From NCBI GenBank assembly GCA_001953215.1, contig CP019169.1:4742849-4806848 (forward strand): DNA of 64,000 nt, in the 5' to 3' direction. The translations under genes and the position numbers were made by a program. Shown piece after piece: positions 18,689 through 26,536 of the stretch. The DNA comes from Betaproteobacteria bacterium GR16-43. GTDB taxonomy: Bacteria > Pseudomonadota > Gammaproteobacteria > Burkholderiales > Usitatibacteraceae. The notes beneath the pieces were generated by a model. That model did not search any database, was not told the origin of the DNA, and worked only from the letters and a program-made list of their open reading frames with translations. Position 1 is the first letter of the stretch; each line of letters begins with the position of its first letter.

Positions 18689-20206
18689 TCAGGATCCTTT
18701 CCGCGTGTAGCCGTACGCGAGGTTCGTGCGCGCTCCGCCCTCACGATCGTAGACACTCTTGAAGTGGGCGACGTGATCCCCCGCCAGCGCGGCGCGCTGC
18801 CGCGGCGTGAACTCGTAGAGCTTCGCGTTGTTTTCACCGAAGATGGCGCGCTTCACCGCGCCGTCAGCCGGGCCCATGGCCTCGAAGCCGTAGCGCTTGC
18901 GCATGTCCTCCGGGATCTCCAGGCGGCGCAGCGCCTCGATCTGCCACTGCGGGGAGCCGGTCCAGATCGCGTCCGTGCCCCACACCACGTGGTCCGCGCC
19001 GAGGCCCTTGATGAGCGAGCCCATCAGGAAGGCGCACACGCGCGGATCGGACATCGTGCTCTGCGCGAAGATCTGGCCCAGGTCCGCGTACACGTTCTTC
19101 ACGCCGTACTGCGCGGGGATGTCGGCGAGGTCGTTCACCCACTCGATGCGGCCGGTGCGCTGGAGCTGGTCCCACGCGTCCTGTGCCGTGCCGCCGCCGG
19201 GAAAGCGATACGCGGAGTGATAGACGATGAAATTCAGTTGCGGCCAGTCCTTCGCGGCCTTGCCGACGTCGGCCACCGTGCAGTAGCCCAGCAGGTGCGG
19301 GTACTGCTTCTCGATCGAAGGCGGGAAAAGCCCCTTGTGCACGCAGACGTTCTTCATGCCCGGGCTGTCCTGGCTCCACTTCACGAGCTTCTCGTAGAAC
19401 GGATAGAGCAGCTTCTCGTCGTCGAGCCGGAACGGGTGCCGGGCAAGGTGCTTGTTGGTGTTGTCGCCGATCGTGTAGCACTTCCAGGAATCGGGCTTGA
19501 GCGTCTCGCGCTCGCGTTCCGCGCGGTCGAGCCAGCCTTCCTGCCCCGGCGTGAAGATGGCGTGCGAGAACATGCGCTTCGTGCCCGCCTCCTGGTTCAC
19601 CTTCGCGCGCGCCTGGAACTTCATCTCGTTGGTGAGGAAGGAATCGCGCGGGTCCTCGGAGTAGGAGCCGCTGATGCATGCCACCTTCGTGTCGCTGTCG
19701 AGGAAGATTTCCTTGAAGTAGTTGGCGAACTTCAAGTCCTCGATTGTCTGTTCCTTGCCCGCGAGGGCGGGGTTCCATCCGGCCTTGCCCACGGCTTCGC
19801 GCTGGCGCACGAAGGTCATGATGCGCGTGTCGTCGCGCAGGAAGTGCGTGTGCATGTCCATCACGAACTGGTCGCGCAACCCGTCGGCGCGCGCCTGCGC
19901 GAGCTCGGGCGTGGCGGCCTCGGCCCGCGAGACCGCGTAGAACGGCCCGTGCGTGTCGTTCATGGCGACGAAGGCGGCCGCCATCCCGCCCGCGGTCGTG
20001 AAGAAGCGCCGGCGCGACACGCCCTGCTTCTTCGCGAGCTCCGAGCCGATCGCCTTCACGCGCGCTTCGAACTCGCGCTGCTTGGCGCTTTGCGGGGCGG
20101 GCTCGAATTCGTCGGAGGAAACGCTCTGCACGGGGATCGGAGAGCGGAACAGCGAGGACTCGGCGGGCGACAGCGCGTCGATCTCGTCCTGCGTGAGGAA
20201 ACCCAT
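18689..20206 (-). CDS. Tat-exported amidohydrolase-2 family protein
   Basis: A 505-residue metal-dependent hydrolase of the amidohydrolase-2/ACMSD type. FVMDMHTHF is the first metal motif; NVCVHKGLFP, VYHSAYRFPG and WGTDAIWTG provide later His and Asp ligands. A twin-arginine signal (SRRRFFTTAGGMAAAF) starts only near residue 64, after an unusual hydrophilic extension that may be a chaperone or docking region. Good ribosome site GGGAGG before ATG 20206. Likely a periplasmic decarboxylase or lactone hydrolase acting with the dehydrogenase and ABM protein of the operon; substrate unknown. Confidence 0.83.
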   Translation of the reverse strand: MGFLTQDEIDALSPAESSLFRSPIPVQSVSSDEFEPAPQSAKQREFEARVKAIGSELAKKQGVSRRRFFTTAGGMAAAFVAMNDTHGPFYAVSRAEAATPELAQARADGLRDQFVMDMHTHFLRDDTRIMTFVRQREAVGKAGWNPALAGKEQTIEDLKFANYFKEIFLDSDTKVACISGSYSEDPRDSFLTNEMKFQARAKVNQEAGTKRMFSHAIFTPGQEGWLDRAERERETLKPDSWKCYTIGDNTNKHLARHPFRLDDEKLLYPFYEKLVKWSQDSPGMKNVCVHKGLFPPSIEKQYPHLLGYCTVADVGKAAKDWPQLNFIVYHSAYRFPGGGTAQDAWDQLQRTGRIEWVNDLADIPAQYGVKNVYADLGQIFAQSTMSDPRVCAFLMGSLIKGLGADHVVWGTDAIWTGSPQWQIEALRRLEIPEDMRKRYGFEAMGPADGAVKRAIFGENNAKLYEFTPRQRAALAGDHVAHFKSVYDREGGARTNLAYGYTRKGS

Positions 20207-20247
20207 GGAAGCCTCCCGAACGTTGTCGGGAGGATATTACCCCGCGG

Positions 20248-20823
20248 TCAGGCTGCGAGCGCGGCGGGCTGAAGGGTGCGCTTCCAATCTTCCAGCGTGC
20301 AGACCTTCGCGTAGACGGTGAGCGCCGCCATGAACGAGGCGTGCACCTCCGCGGCCGGCACCACGCGGCCGTTGAACGTGAGCGAACGCGCCGCGCACGC
20401 ATCGTGGATCACGGTGGAGGGCATGCCGAAGTCCACCGCGTGGCGCGTGGCCGCGTCGATGCACATGTTGCTCATCGCGCCGCAGATCACGATCTCGCCC
20501 GCGTTCGACTGCCACAACTCGTCGAACAGCATCGTGTCGCGGAAGGCATTGGGGAAGTGCTTGATGACGATCGGCTCGTCTTCGTCGGGACACACCGAAG
20601 GGTGGATCTCGACGCCGGGGCTGCCGGGCAGGAAGAACGTCGCACCCGCGCGCGTGGAAACGTGCTGCACGTGGAAGCGCGGCCAGTCGCGCGCGCGAAA
20701 CTCGGCCAGCAGTTCGGCGGCGCGAGCCGCCGCGGCTTCCATGCCTTCCAGCGGCATGAGGCCGTCGGCGAAGTAGTCGTTCTGGATGTCGATCACCAGC
20801 AGCGCCGGGACTTTCTTCGTCAT
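20248..20823 (-). CDS. Isochorismatase-family cysteine hydrolase
   Basis: A 191-residue cysteine hydrolase of the isochorismatase/nicotinamidase fold. The triad is visible: Asp in LLVIDIQNDYF, Lys in IVIKHFPNAF, Cys in GAMSNMCIDAATRHAVD. The cis-peptide motif precedes the Cys (CGAMSNMC). Start ATG 20823 overlaps the stop of the DUF2917 gene (ATGA). Substrate (nicotinamide, ureidoacrylate or similar) is not determinable. Confidence 0.88.
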   Translation of the reverse strand: MTKKVPALLVIDIQNDYFADGLMPLEGMEAAAARAAELLAEFRARDWPRFHVQHVSTRAGATFFLPGSPGVEIHPSVCPDEDEPIVIKHFPNAFRDTMLFDELWQSNAGEIVICGAMSNMCIDAATRHAVDFGMPSTVIHDACAARSLTFNGRVVPAAEVHASFMAALTVYAKVCTLEDWKRTLQPAALAA

Positions 20824-21041
20824 TGTTGGATCTCCACTTGGGTATGGCCGACCGCTTCGAGGATGGCGAGGCCGTCCCGCCCGAGGCTCGCGTGCTGCCC
20901 GGCGCCCAGCCAGACGTCTTCGTTCGAGGACTCTTCCGTGATCCACAGCCGCCCGGAGAGCACGGTGACTTCCGCGCCGCGCGCGCCGCGCAGGCGCACG
21001 AGTTCACCCGCGGCAAGGCAGATCGATCGGGCGGCGCTCAC
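20820..21041 (-). CDS. DUF2917 family small protein
   Basis: A 73-residue cupin-like beta protein (GELVRLRGARGAEVTVLSGR, then LWITEESSNEDVWL and a GQHASL turn), matching DUF2917. Start GTG 21041 overlaps the stop of the upstream membrane peptide as GTGA. It belongs to a three-gene operon divergent from a LysR gene. A second DUF2917 gene at 49876 is also divergent from a LysR gene. Confidence 0.82.
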   Translation of the reverse strand: MSAARSICLAAGELVRLRGARGAEVTVLSGRLWITEESSNEDVWLGAGQHASLGRDGLAILEAVGHTQVEIQQ

Positions 21042-21241
21042 AGGGCCCGTCCCTGTCCGGGAATCGCCATGCGGTTCTCGGTCATGTCGCGCCGATCCGG
21101 CCCGTCCCGGCGATCCGGCGAAGCGCTGGAGAAGAACGACGCGACGGTGAGCACGGCGACGATCAGCGCCAGCGGTGCCCAGGGCGAGACGCGGCTCGGG
21201 GGCCGGGCATCGCGGCGGTCGGGGCAGAACGGGCAATCCAT
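21038..21241 (-). CDS. Small single-pass membrane protein
   Basis: A 67-residue protein: short Cys-containing N-terminus (MDCPFCPDRRD), one hydrophobic helix (PLALIVAVLTVASFF), then a charged tail with repeated PDRRD-like units. ATG 21241 has a perfect GGAGG 6 nt upstream and the stop overlaps the next start, so it is very probably translated. The CPFC pair could bind metal or be redox active. Family unknown. Confidence 0.7.
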   Translation of the reverse strand: MDCPFCPDRRDARPPSRVSPWAPLALIVAVLTVASFFSSASPDRRDGPDRRDMTENRMAIPGQGRAL

Positions 21242-21270
21242 GGAAACCTCCGTAACAAGTGTGAGGGATA

Positions 21271-21329
21271 TTGGCACTTGCCTTCCCCAGCGCCAAACGA
21301 TATGTTTTCGACTTCGTTGCCAAAATGGC
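21271..21329. promoter_or_regulatory. Possible LysR operator region
   Basis: The divergent spacer holds TTGGC at 21271-21275 and GCCAA at 21292-21296 as an inverted pair, plus a near-palindrome GCCAAAATGGC at 21319-21329. LysR proteins usually bind dyads of this kind between themselves and a divergent target. The assignment is tentative; no promoter boxes are clear. Confidence 0.3.
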
Positions 21330-21345
21330 TCACATAGGCTTTGCG

Positions 21346-22245
21346 ATGATCCAGCGCCTGCCGCCCCTCGCCGCGCTCCGCCCGTTCGAAGCCGCCGCCC
21401 GCCTCGAGAGCTTCACCAGGGCCGCGGAGGAACTGCACCTCACGCACGGCGCCGTGAGCCACCAGGTGCGCGCCCTCGAAGCGCATCTTGGAACACCGCT
21501 GTTTCACCGCCATGGCAAGCGGGTGACGCTCACGCAGGAGGGCCGTGCATTCGCCGAGCGCATCCGCGCGGCGCTGGGCGAGATCGCGATGGCGGCGGAC
21601 GTGGCCCGCGGCGCGCCCCGCGACAACAGCCTCACCGTGAGCGTGCTGCCGTCGTTCGGTTCGCGCTGGCTGATGCCGCGCCTCATCCGCTTCATGGAAG
21701 CGCACCCCGACATCCAGGTGAACGTCTTCGCCAACAACGCCATGGCGAATTTCGGCGCCGACGGCGTGGACGTGGGCATCCGCTTCGGGCGCGGGCCCTG
21801 GCCGCCGCTCGTGTGCGACCGCGTGCTCGAGGACGAGTGCTTTCCCGTGGCGAGCCCGAAGTTCAACCGCGGACGGCTGCCGAAGACCGCGAAGGAGCTC
21901 CTCGGGATGCGCATCATCCGCGAGGACCGCGACTACTGGAAGGAATGGTTCGCGCTGGCGGGCGTGGAAGTCGACGTGCCCCTCGGAGGCCCTTCGTACA
22001 GCGACGCGAGCTTCTCGCTGCAATCCGCCGTGCGCGGGGAAGGTGTTGCGCTCACGCGGCGTTCGCTCGTCGGCGACGACATCAAGGAGGGGCGGCTCGT
22101 GCAGCTCTTCCCGCTCACCGTGAAGACGCCCGAGTGCTACTGGCTGGTCTACCCGAAGGAGATCGCCGAGTCGAAGCGGATCAAGGCCTTCAGCGCGTGG
22201 ATGAAGGCGGAGTTGCGGCCTACCAGATCCGCCGGTTCTCGTTAG
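21346..22245 (+). CDS. LysR-family regulator, GcvA-like
   Basis: A 299-residue transcription factor. The winged helix-turn-helix is at the N-terminus (LRPFEAAARLESFTRAAEEL, then HGAVSHQVRALE), followed by a periplasmic-binding-type effector domain with the GcvA-like SVLPSFGSRWLMPRL start. ATG 21346 is chosen because it puts the PPLAALRPFEA block in the usual position; ATG at 21325 is possible. It is divergent from the DUF2917 operon, its likely target. Its end overlaps the convergent rluB by 26 nt. Confidence 0.9.
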   Translation: MIQRLPPLAALRPFEAAARLESFTRAAEELHLTHGAVSHQVRALEAHLGTPLFHRHGKRVTLTQEGRAFAERIRAALGEIAMAADVARGAPRDNSLTVSVLPSFGSRWLMPRLIRFMEAHPDIQVNVFANNAMANFGADGVDVGIRFGRGPWPPLVCDRVLEDECFPVASPKFNRGRLPKTAKELLGMRIIREDRDYWKEWFALAGVEVDVPLGGPSYSDASFSLQSAVRGEGVALTRRSLVGDDIKEGRLVQLFPLTVKTPECYWLVYPKEIAESKRIKAFSAWMKAELRPTRSAGSR

Positions 22246-23983
22246 ACTGCGGCTGCTCGTCGCCGCGCTCTTTCTCCTGCGGCTCGTTGAAGCGGGGCTG
22301 CTCGTCGCCGCGCGGCGCGCGCTGGCGCTGCTGCTTGCCCTGTTGCGGCTGCCCGCCTCCTCCGCCCTTCCGCTTGCCCTGCCACTGCGGGCGCTGGTGC
22401 GCGCCCTGCGGATTGCCGCGCTCGCTGTTGCCGAGGTTGTCGTTCAACGAGTCGTCCGGCGCGATGTAGGCCTTCATCGGTTCGACGGCGTTGCCCGGCT
22501 CGAAGCGCGGTTGCTCGTCGCCCCGCGGAGCGCGCTGGCGCTGCTGGCCGCCCCCGCCGCCCTTCCGCTTGCCCTGCCACTGCGGGCGCTGCTGCGCGCC
22601 CTGCGGATTGCCGCGATCGGTGTTGCCGATGTTGTCGAGGGCATCGTCCGGCGCGATGTACGCCTGCATCGGCTCGGCGGCATTGCCCGGCTCGATGCCC
22701 GGGGCGCGCGGTTGCGCGGGGCCGCGCCCGCGGCCCTGGCCTTGCCCTTGCCCCTGCCCGGGCTGCCCCTGCTTGTTCCGGTGCTTCTGCTTGCCGAACT
22801 TCTTCGACGGCCCCTGGCCGCCGCTGGCCCCCGGGCCCTGCCCATGCCCGCCGCCCGAATGCTGCCCGGGTCCCCGCAGGCCCTGGCGCGGGCCGCGATG
22901 CTTCTTGCCGCCCTGCCCGCCGCCGGAACCCAGCGTCGAGATGATCGAGTGCACGCCGGTCTGCGTGTGCGAGATGCCCGGCGGCTGGAGGTCTTCGTCC
23001 TCCTCGTGCGCGGGGACGCTGGCCGTGGTCTCGACGTCGGCCTGCTTCAGGCCGCAGAAGTCCATCAGTTGCAGTGCTTCGGCCTCCTCCATCTCCTTCA
23101 TCATCCCGCGCTTCAGGAACGTGGGCAGCGTGACGGGGCCGAAACGAACGCGCATCAGGCGGCTCACCATGAGCGACACCGCTTCGAACATGCGGCGCAC
23201 TTCGCGGTTCTTACCTTCGCGCAGCACCACGTGGTACCAGTGGTTCGAGCCTTCGCCGCCGCGATCCTCGATCAGGTCGAACTTGCAGTTCTCGCCGTCG
23301 ATGTCCACGCCCTCGTCCAGCAACTTCACGCGGATCTCGTCCGTGAGCTCGCCCATGAGGCGCACGGCGTACTCGCGTTCGACTTCGAAGCGCGGGTGCG
23401 TGAGGCGGTTGGCGAGCTCGCCGCTGGTCGTGAAGATCAGCAGGCCGCCGGTGTTGAAGTCCAGCCGGCCGACGGAAACCCAGCGGCCGTTGTGCACCTT
23501 CGGGAGCTTCTCGAACACGGTGGCGCGCCCTTCGGGGTCGTCACGCGTGACGATCTCGCCTTCGGGCTTGTGGTAGAGCAGCACGCGCGGCGGCGGTTCG
23601 CCGAAGCGCAGCGTGATGTACTCGCCGTCCATCTTCACCTTGTCGCCCGGGCCCACGAGGTCGCCCAGCTTCGCGACGATGCCGTTGATGGTGATGTGGC
23701 CCTGCGCGATGAGGATCTCGATGTTGCGCCGCGAGCCGTGGCCCGACTGCGCCATGACCTTCTGCAGGCGCTCGCGTTTCGACGGGCTGCTGCCGCCCTG
23801 GCGTTCGTGGCCCGGGTGCGCGCCGCCGCCGCCACCGCCCTTGCCTCGGCCCTTGCCACGCCGGCGCTTGCCGCTGCCGGGACCGCCGGGACCATTGCCC
23901 GTGGGCTTGGCCCAATCGGGGACGACGCCGCCCGGCCAGTCGAGGCGCTGGGCGTTGTTCTGACGAGGAGGTTTATCCCGCAT
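22220..23983 (-). CDS. rluB: 23S rRNA pseudouridine synthase RluB with long low-complexity tail
   Basis: A 587-residue protein. Residues about 75-320 are the RsuA/RluB type: an S4 RNA-binding domain (RLQKVMAQSGHGSRRNIEILI) and the catalytic VGRLDFNTGGLLIFTT with its Asp. The ordinary RluB makes pseudouridine 2605 in 23S rRNA. Both ends are unusual: a Gly/Arg/Lys-rich N-terminus and a roughly 260-residue Gly/Gln/Pro/Arg tail including two tandem copies of a 67-residue unit. Such tails probably bind RNA. It overlaps scpB by 11 nt, the usual scpA-scpB-rluB operon. Confidence 0.9.
   Translation of the reverse strand: MRDKPPRQNNAQRLDWPGGVVPDWAKPTGNGPGGPGSGKRRRGKGRGKGGGGGGAHPGHERQGGSSPSKRERLQKVMAQSGHGSRRNIEILIAQGHITINGIVAKLGDLVGPGDKVKMDGEYITLRFGEPPPRVLLYHKPEGEIVTRDDPEGRATVFEKLPKVHNGRWVSVGRLDFNTGGLLIFTTSGELANRLTHPRFEVEREYAVRLMGELTDEIRVKLLDEGVDIDGENCKFDLIEDRGGEGSNHWYHVVLREGKNREVRRMFEAVSLMVSRLMRVRFGPVTLPTFLKRGMMKEMEEAEALQLMDFCGLKQADVETTASVPAHEEDEDLQPPGISHTQTGVHSIISTLGSGGGQGGKKHRGPRQGLRGPGQHSGGGHGQGPGASGGQGPSKKFGKQKHRNKQGQPGQGQGQGQGRGRGPAQPRAPGIEPGNAAEPMQAYIAPDDALDNIGNTDRGNPQGAQQRPQWQGKRKGGGGGQQRQRAPRGDEQPRFEPGNAVEPMKAYIAPDDSLNDNLGNSERGNPQGAHQRPQWQGKRKGGGGGQPQQGKQQRQRAPRGDEQPRFNEPQEKERGDEQPQSNENRRIW
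22290..22700 (-). repeat. Two-copy tandem repeat inside rluB
   Basis: Encodes two successive units of about 67 residues in the RluB tail. Each contains EPGNA-x-EPM-x-AYIAPDD, then RGNPQGA, QRPQWQGKRKGGGGG and RQRAPRGDEQPRF. The copies differ by substitutions and a small insertion, so the duplication is not recent but the motif is kept. The copy boundary lies near 22496. Confidence 0.7.
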
Positions 23984-24725
23984 GTTCGGGCTCCGTGGGG
24001 GAGGGTTCGGAAGGTGCTTCGGGAAGGAGGTCCTGCTGCTGCTGCGCGGGCGGCGCCAGCTCGGGCGCGGGCGCAGGTGCGAGCGACTCGAGCGCGGACT
24101 GCAGCTCGTCGAGGGCGGGGAGCTCCTCGAGCGAACGCAGGTTGAGGTCGTCGAGGAATTTGCGCGCCGTGGCGAAGAGCGCGGGCTTGCCCGGGCTTTC
24201 GCGATGGCCCACGACGTCGACCCAGCCGCGTTCGACGAGCGCGTTCAGCGTGGCCGGCGAGACCGCGACGCCGCGGATGTCCTCGATGTCGCCGCGCGTG
24301 ACGGGCTGCCGGTACGCGACGATCGCGAGCGTCTCGAGCACGGCGCGCGAATAGCGCGGCGGCTTCTCGTTGGTGATGCGGTCGAGGAACGGCTGGAACT
24401 CGGGCTTCACGCGGAAGCGCCAGCCGGTGGAGACCGAGGTGAGCTCGATCGAGCGCTCGGCCCACTCGTCCTTCAGCTCGTCCAGCACCTTGCGGATGTT
24501 GTCGGCCGCGACCTGGCCGGAGAACAGGCGCTTCAGTTGCTGGACGTTGAGCGGCTCCGGCGTCGAAAGCAACGCGGCTTCGAGCACGCGCTTCACGTGC
24601 GCGATGTCCAACGCGGGTGCGTCGTCGGCGGGGACGATTTCATCCTGCGCGGCTTCGGCTTGCGAGTCGGCCGGAACCGGCGCTTCGTCGGGGAGTTCTT
24701 CTTCGGGGGTGGCGTGGTCGTTCAT
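23973..24725 (-). CDS. scpB: Segregation and condensation protein B
   Basis: A 250-residue kleisin-associated protein of the SMC-ScpAB complex, which helps organise and segregate chromosomes. Two winged-helix domains occupy about residues 40-190 (LEAALLSTPEPLNVQQLKRLF; VLETLAIVAYRQPVTRGDIE; RGVAVSPATLNALVERGWVD). Acidic, Pro/Glu-rich tails flank them. It lies 4 nt downstream of scpA and overlaps rluB. Confidence 0.94.
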   Translation of the reverse strand: MNDHATPEEELPDEAPVPADSQAEAAQDEIVPADDAPALDIAHVKRVLEAALLSTPEPLNVQQLKRLFSGQVAADNIRKVLDELKDEWAERSIELTSVSTGWRFRVKPEFQPFLDRITNEKPPRYSRAVLETLAIVAYRQPVTRGDIEDIRGVAVSPATLNALVERGWVDVVGHRESPGKPALFATARKFLDDLNLRSLEELPALDELQSALESLAPAPAPELAPPAQQQQDLLPEAPSEPSPTEPEHAG

Positions 24726-24729
24726 GGCT

Positions 24730-25602
24730 TCACGAGATGGCGAGCGCCGGGCGCTCGGACTTCAGCTTCACGTAGATGGGATCGAAGGGCGACTTCTGGG
24801 TGATGTCGATGAGCGTCTCGCGCGCGAGCTCGAGGAGCGCGAGGAAGCTCACGACCAGCACCGCAACGCCCTGCTCGGGCTGGAACAGGCTGGAGAACTC
24901 CACGAACGCGCCGGGCTGCAACTCGCGCAGGATGCGGCTCATGTGGGCGCGCACGGAGAGCTGCTCGCGCGTGATGCGGTGGTGCCTGGTCATCTTCGCG
25001 CGGGCGAGGATGGAGCGCCACGCTTCGGAGAGGTCGGCCACTTCCACGTTGGGCAGGCGCTCGGTCACGGTCTGGTCGATGTAGACCTCGACCAGCGAGA
25101 AGTCGCGGCCCGCGACGGGCATCTCCGCGATCTGCGCGGCGGCCTTCTTCATCTGCTCGTATTCGAGCAGGCGGCGGACCAGTTCGGCCCTCGGGTCGGC
25201 GGGCTCGACATCGTCCTCGCGCTTCGGGCGCGGCAGGAGCATGCGCGACTTGATCTCGATCAGCAGCGCCGCCATCAGCAGGTATTCGGCCGCGAGCTCG
25301 AGCTGGTTGGTGCGCATCATCTCGACGTAGCCCATGTACTGGCGGGTCAACTCCGCCATCGGGATGTCGAGGATGTCGAGCGAGTGCTTGCGGATGAGGT
25401 AGAGCAGGAGGTCCAGCGGGCCCTCGAACGCGTCGAGGAACACCGAGAGCGCTTCCGGCGGGATGTAGAGGTCCGCGGGCAGCTCCGTCATCGGTTCGCC
25501 GCGGATCTTCGCCACCGGCAATGCGAAGTCGAGCACCGGCTGCCCGCCGTCGCCTTCGGTGGCGATGCGCGGGTCGTTCGCGGCGCGGGAGGAGGTCGTC
25601 AT
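24730..25602 (-). CDS. scpA: Segregation and condensation protein A
   Basis: A 290-residue kleisin subunit linking SMC heads. The N-terminal domain has the family block FEGPLDLLLYLIRKHSLDI and AAEYLLMAALLIEIKSRMLL; the C-terminal winged helix ends LALLELARETLIDITQKSPF. Start ATG 25602 overlaps the stop of the upstream hydrolase (ATGA). It is the first of scpA-scpB-rluB. Confidence 0.94.
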   Translation of the reverse strand: MTTSSRAANDPRIATEGDGGQPVLDFALPVAKIRGEPMTELPADLYIPPEALSVFLDAFEGPLDLLLYLIRKHSLDILDIPMAELTRQYMGYVEMMRTNQLELAAEYLLMAALLIEIKSRMLLPRPKREDDVEPADPRAELVRRLLEYEQMKKAAAQIAEMPVAGRDFSLVEVYIDQTVTERLPNVEVADLSEAWRSILARAKMTRHHRITREQLSVRAHMSRILRELQPGAFVEFSSLFQPEQGVAVLVVSFLALLELARETLIDITQKSPFDPIYVKLKSERPALAIS

Positions 25603-26465
25603 TTCTTTCCGTAGAGTTGGGTGGCCACGGCCTTGCTCATGGCCTTGGCCTCGTGCGCGACGTCCGGGACCTCGGAGAGCTCCCAGTTCAGCTTGGTGCC
25701 CGTCTCGTTCGCGACGCGCGTGGCGACCTTGAAGAAGTTCTCGCCGCGCTCCACGCGGTTGGCGCCCTGCTTCATCGCGCCGTCGGACTTGTTCAACGCT
25801 TCGTCGTCGGGATCGGTGTCGTTCTCGCCCACGTAGAGCAGGAGCTTCTTCGAGAACGCCTCCTTGGCCTGCGCCTCGCCGACCTTCGAGCCGATGAGCG
25901 AGAACGGGAAGACCTGCTCGACGCCCTTCTCCTTGCGCCACTCGGGCAGCAGGTACCAGCCGGGGTTGCCGGCCACGTACAACGAGGCCTTGCTCTGGGG
26001 GCGCAGCAGCAGCATGCGGTGCACGAACTGGCCGCCGGCGGAGTGGCCGAAGATGCGGTAGTCGGCCTGGCCGTCGCGCATCTCCTCGAAGAGGTGGTCG
26101 ATGGCGGCGTACGTCCACTTCTCGGGGTTCTCGTTCTCCGCGACGCCGCCCAGGTTGTACCAGGCCGCCTTCGGATAGTCCTTCTGCGAGAACTCCGGGG
26201 CGATCACGAGGAAGTTGTAGTTGTCGGCGAGGTCGGCCCACGTGTCGCGCAGGTTCGACGCGTTGCGGTGCAGGCCGTGCATCACGAACCAGATCGGGCA
26301 CGTGGAGTCGCACTTGCGCGGCCGATAGGTGTACACGCGGATCGGCCGGTCGGGATTGCCCTTCTTGTCGACGAAGACGTAGCTCCACTTGCCGCCGGGC
26401 ACAGGGGTCGCCGCCAATGCCGGCGTCATGAAAATGAACGCGAACGCTATGGCGATGATTCTCAT
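25599..26465 (-). CDS. Exported alpha/beta hydrolase (PHB depolymerase/esterase-like)
   Basis: A 288-residue alpha/beta hydrolase with a signal peptide (MRIIAIAFAFIFMTPALA). The nucleophile elbow is IFGHSAGGQF, the oxyanion strand WFVMHGLHRNAS, and ENDTDPDD plus VPDVAHEAK supply acid and His. A CDSTCPIWF Cys pair suits a periplasmic disulfide. ATG 26465 has GGGAGA upstream. Likely a periplasmic esterase. Coupling to scpA by ATGA is positional, not functional. Confidence 0.8.
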   Translation of the reverse strand: MRIIAIAFAFIFMTPALAATPVPGGKWSYVFVDKKGNPDRPIRVYTYRPRKCDSTCPIWFVMHGLHRNASNLRDTWADLADNYNFLVIAPEFSQKDYPKAAWYNLGGVAENENPEKWTYAAIDHLFEEMRDGQADYRIFGHSAGGQFVHRMLLLRPQSKASLYVAGNPGWYLLPEWRKEKGVEQVFPFSLIGSKVGEAQAKEAFSKKLLLYVGENDTDPDDEALNKSDGAMKQGANRVERGENFFKVATRVANETGTKLNWELSEVPDVAHEAKAMSKAVATQLYGKK

Positions 26466-26490
26466 GAAGCTGATCTCCCAAGTGTTGCGG

Positions 26491-26520
26491 TTCATCCGTG
26501 TGTATCCGTGTTTATCCGTG
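26491..26520. repeat. Three 10-bp tandem repeats (ATCCGTG core)
   Basis: TTCATCCGTG, TGTATCCGTG and TTTATCCGTG follow one another exactly, between the trpS stop and the hydrolase start. The period is about one helical turn. It may be a protein-binding array or a remnant of a dispersed repeat. No flanking mobility genes are visible. Confidence 0.6.
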
Positions 26521-26536
26521 GACAATTGCTTTTCGC

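Noticed and set aside
25599..26465. Functional link of the exported hydrolase to scpA/scpB
   Set aside because: Overlap is simply gene packing; no shared motif or known association.
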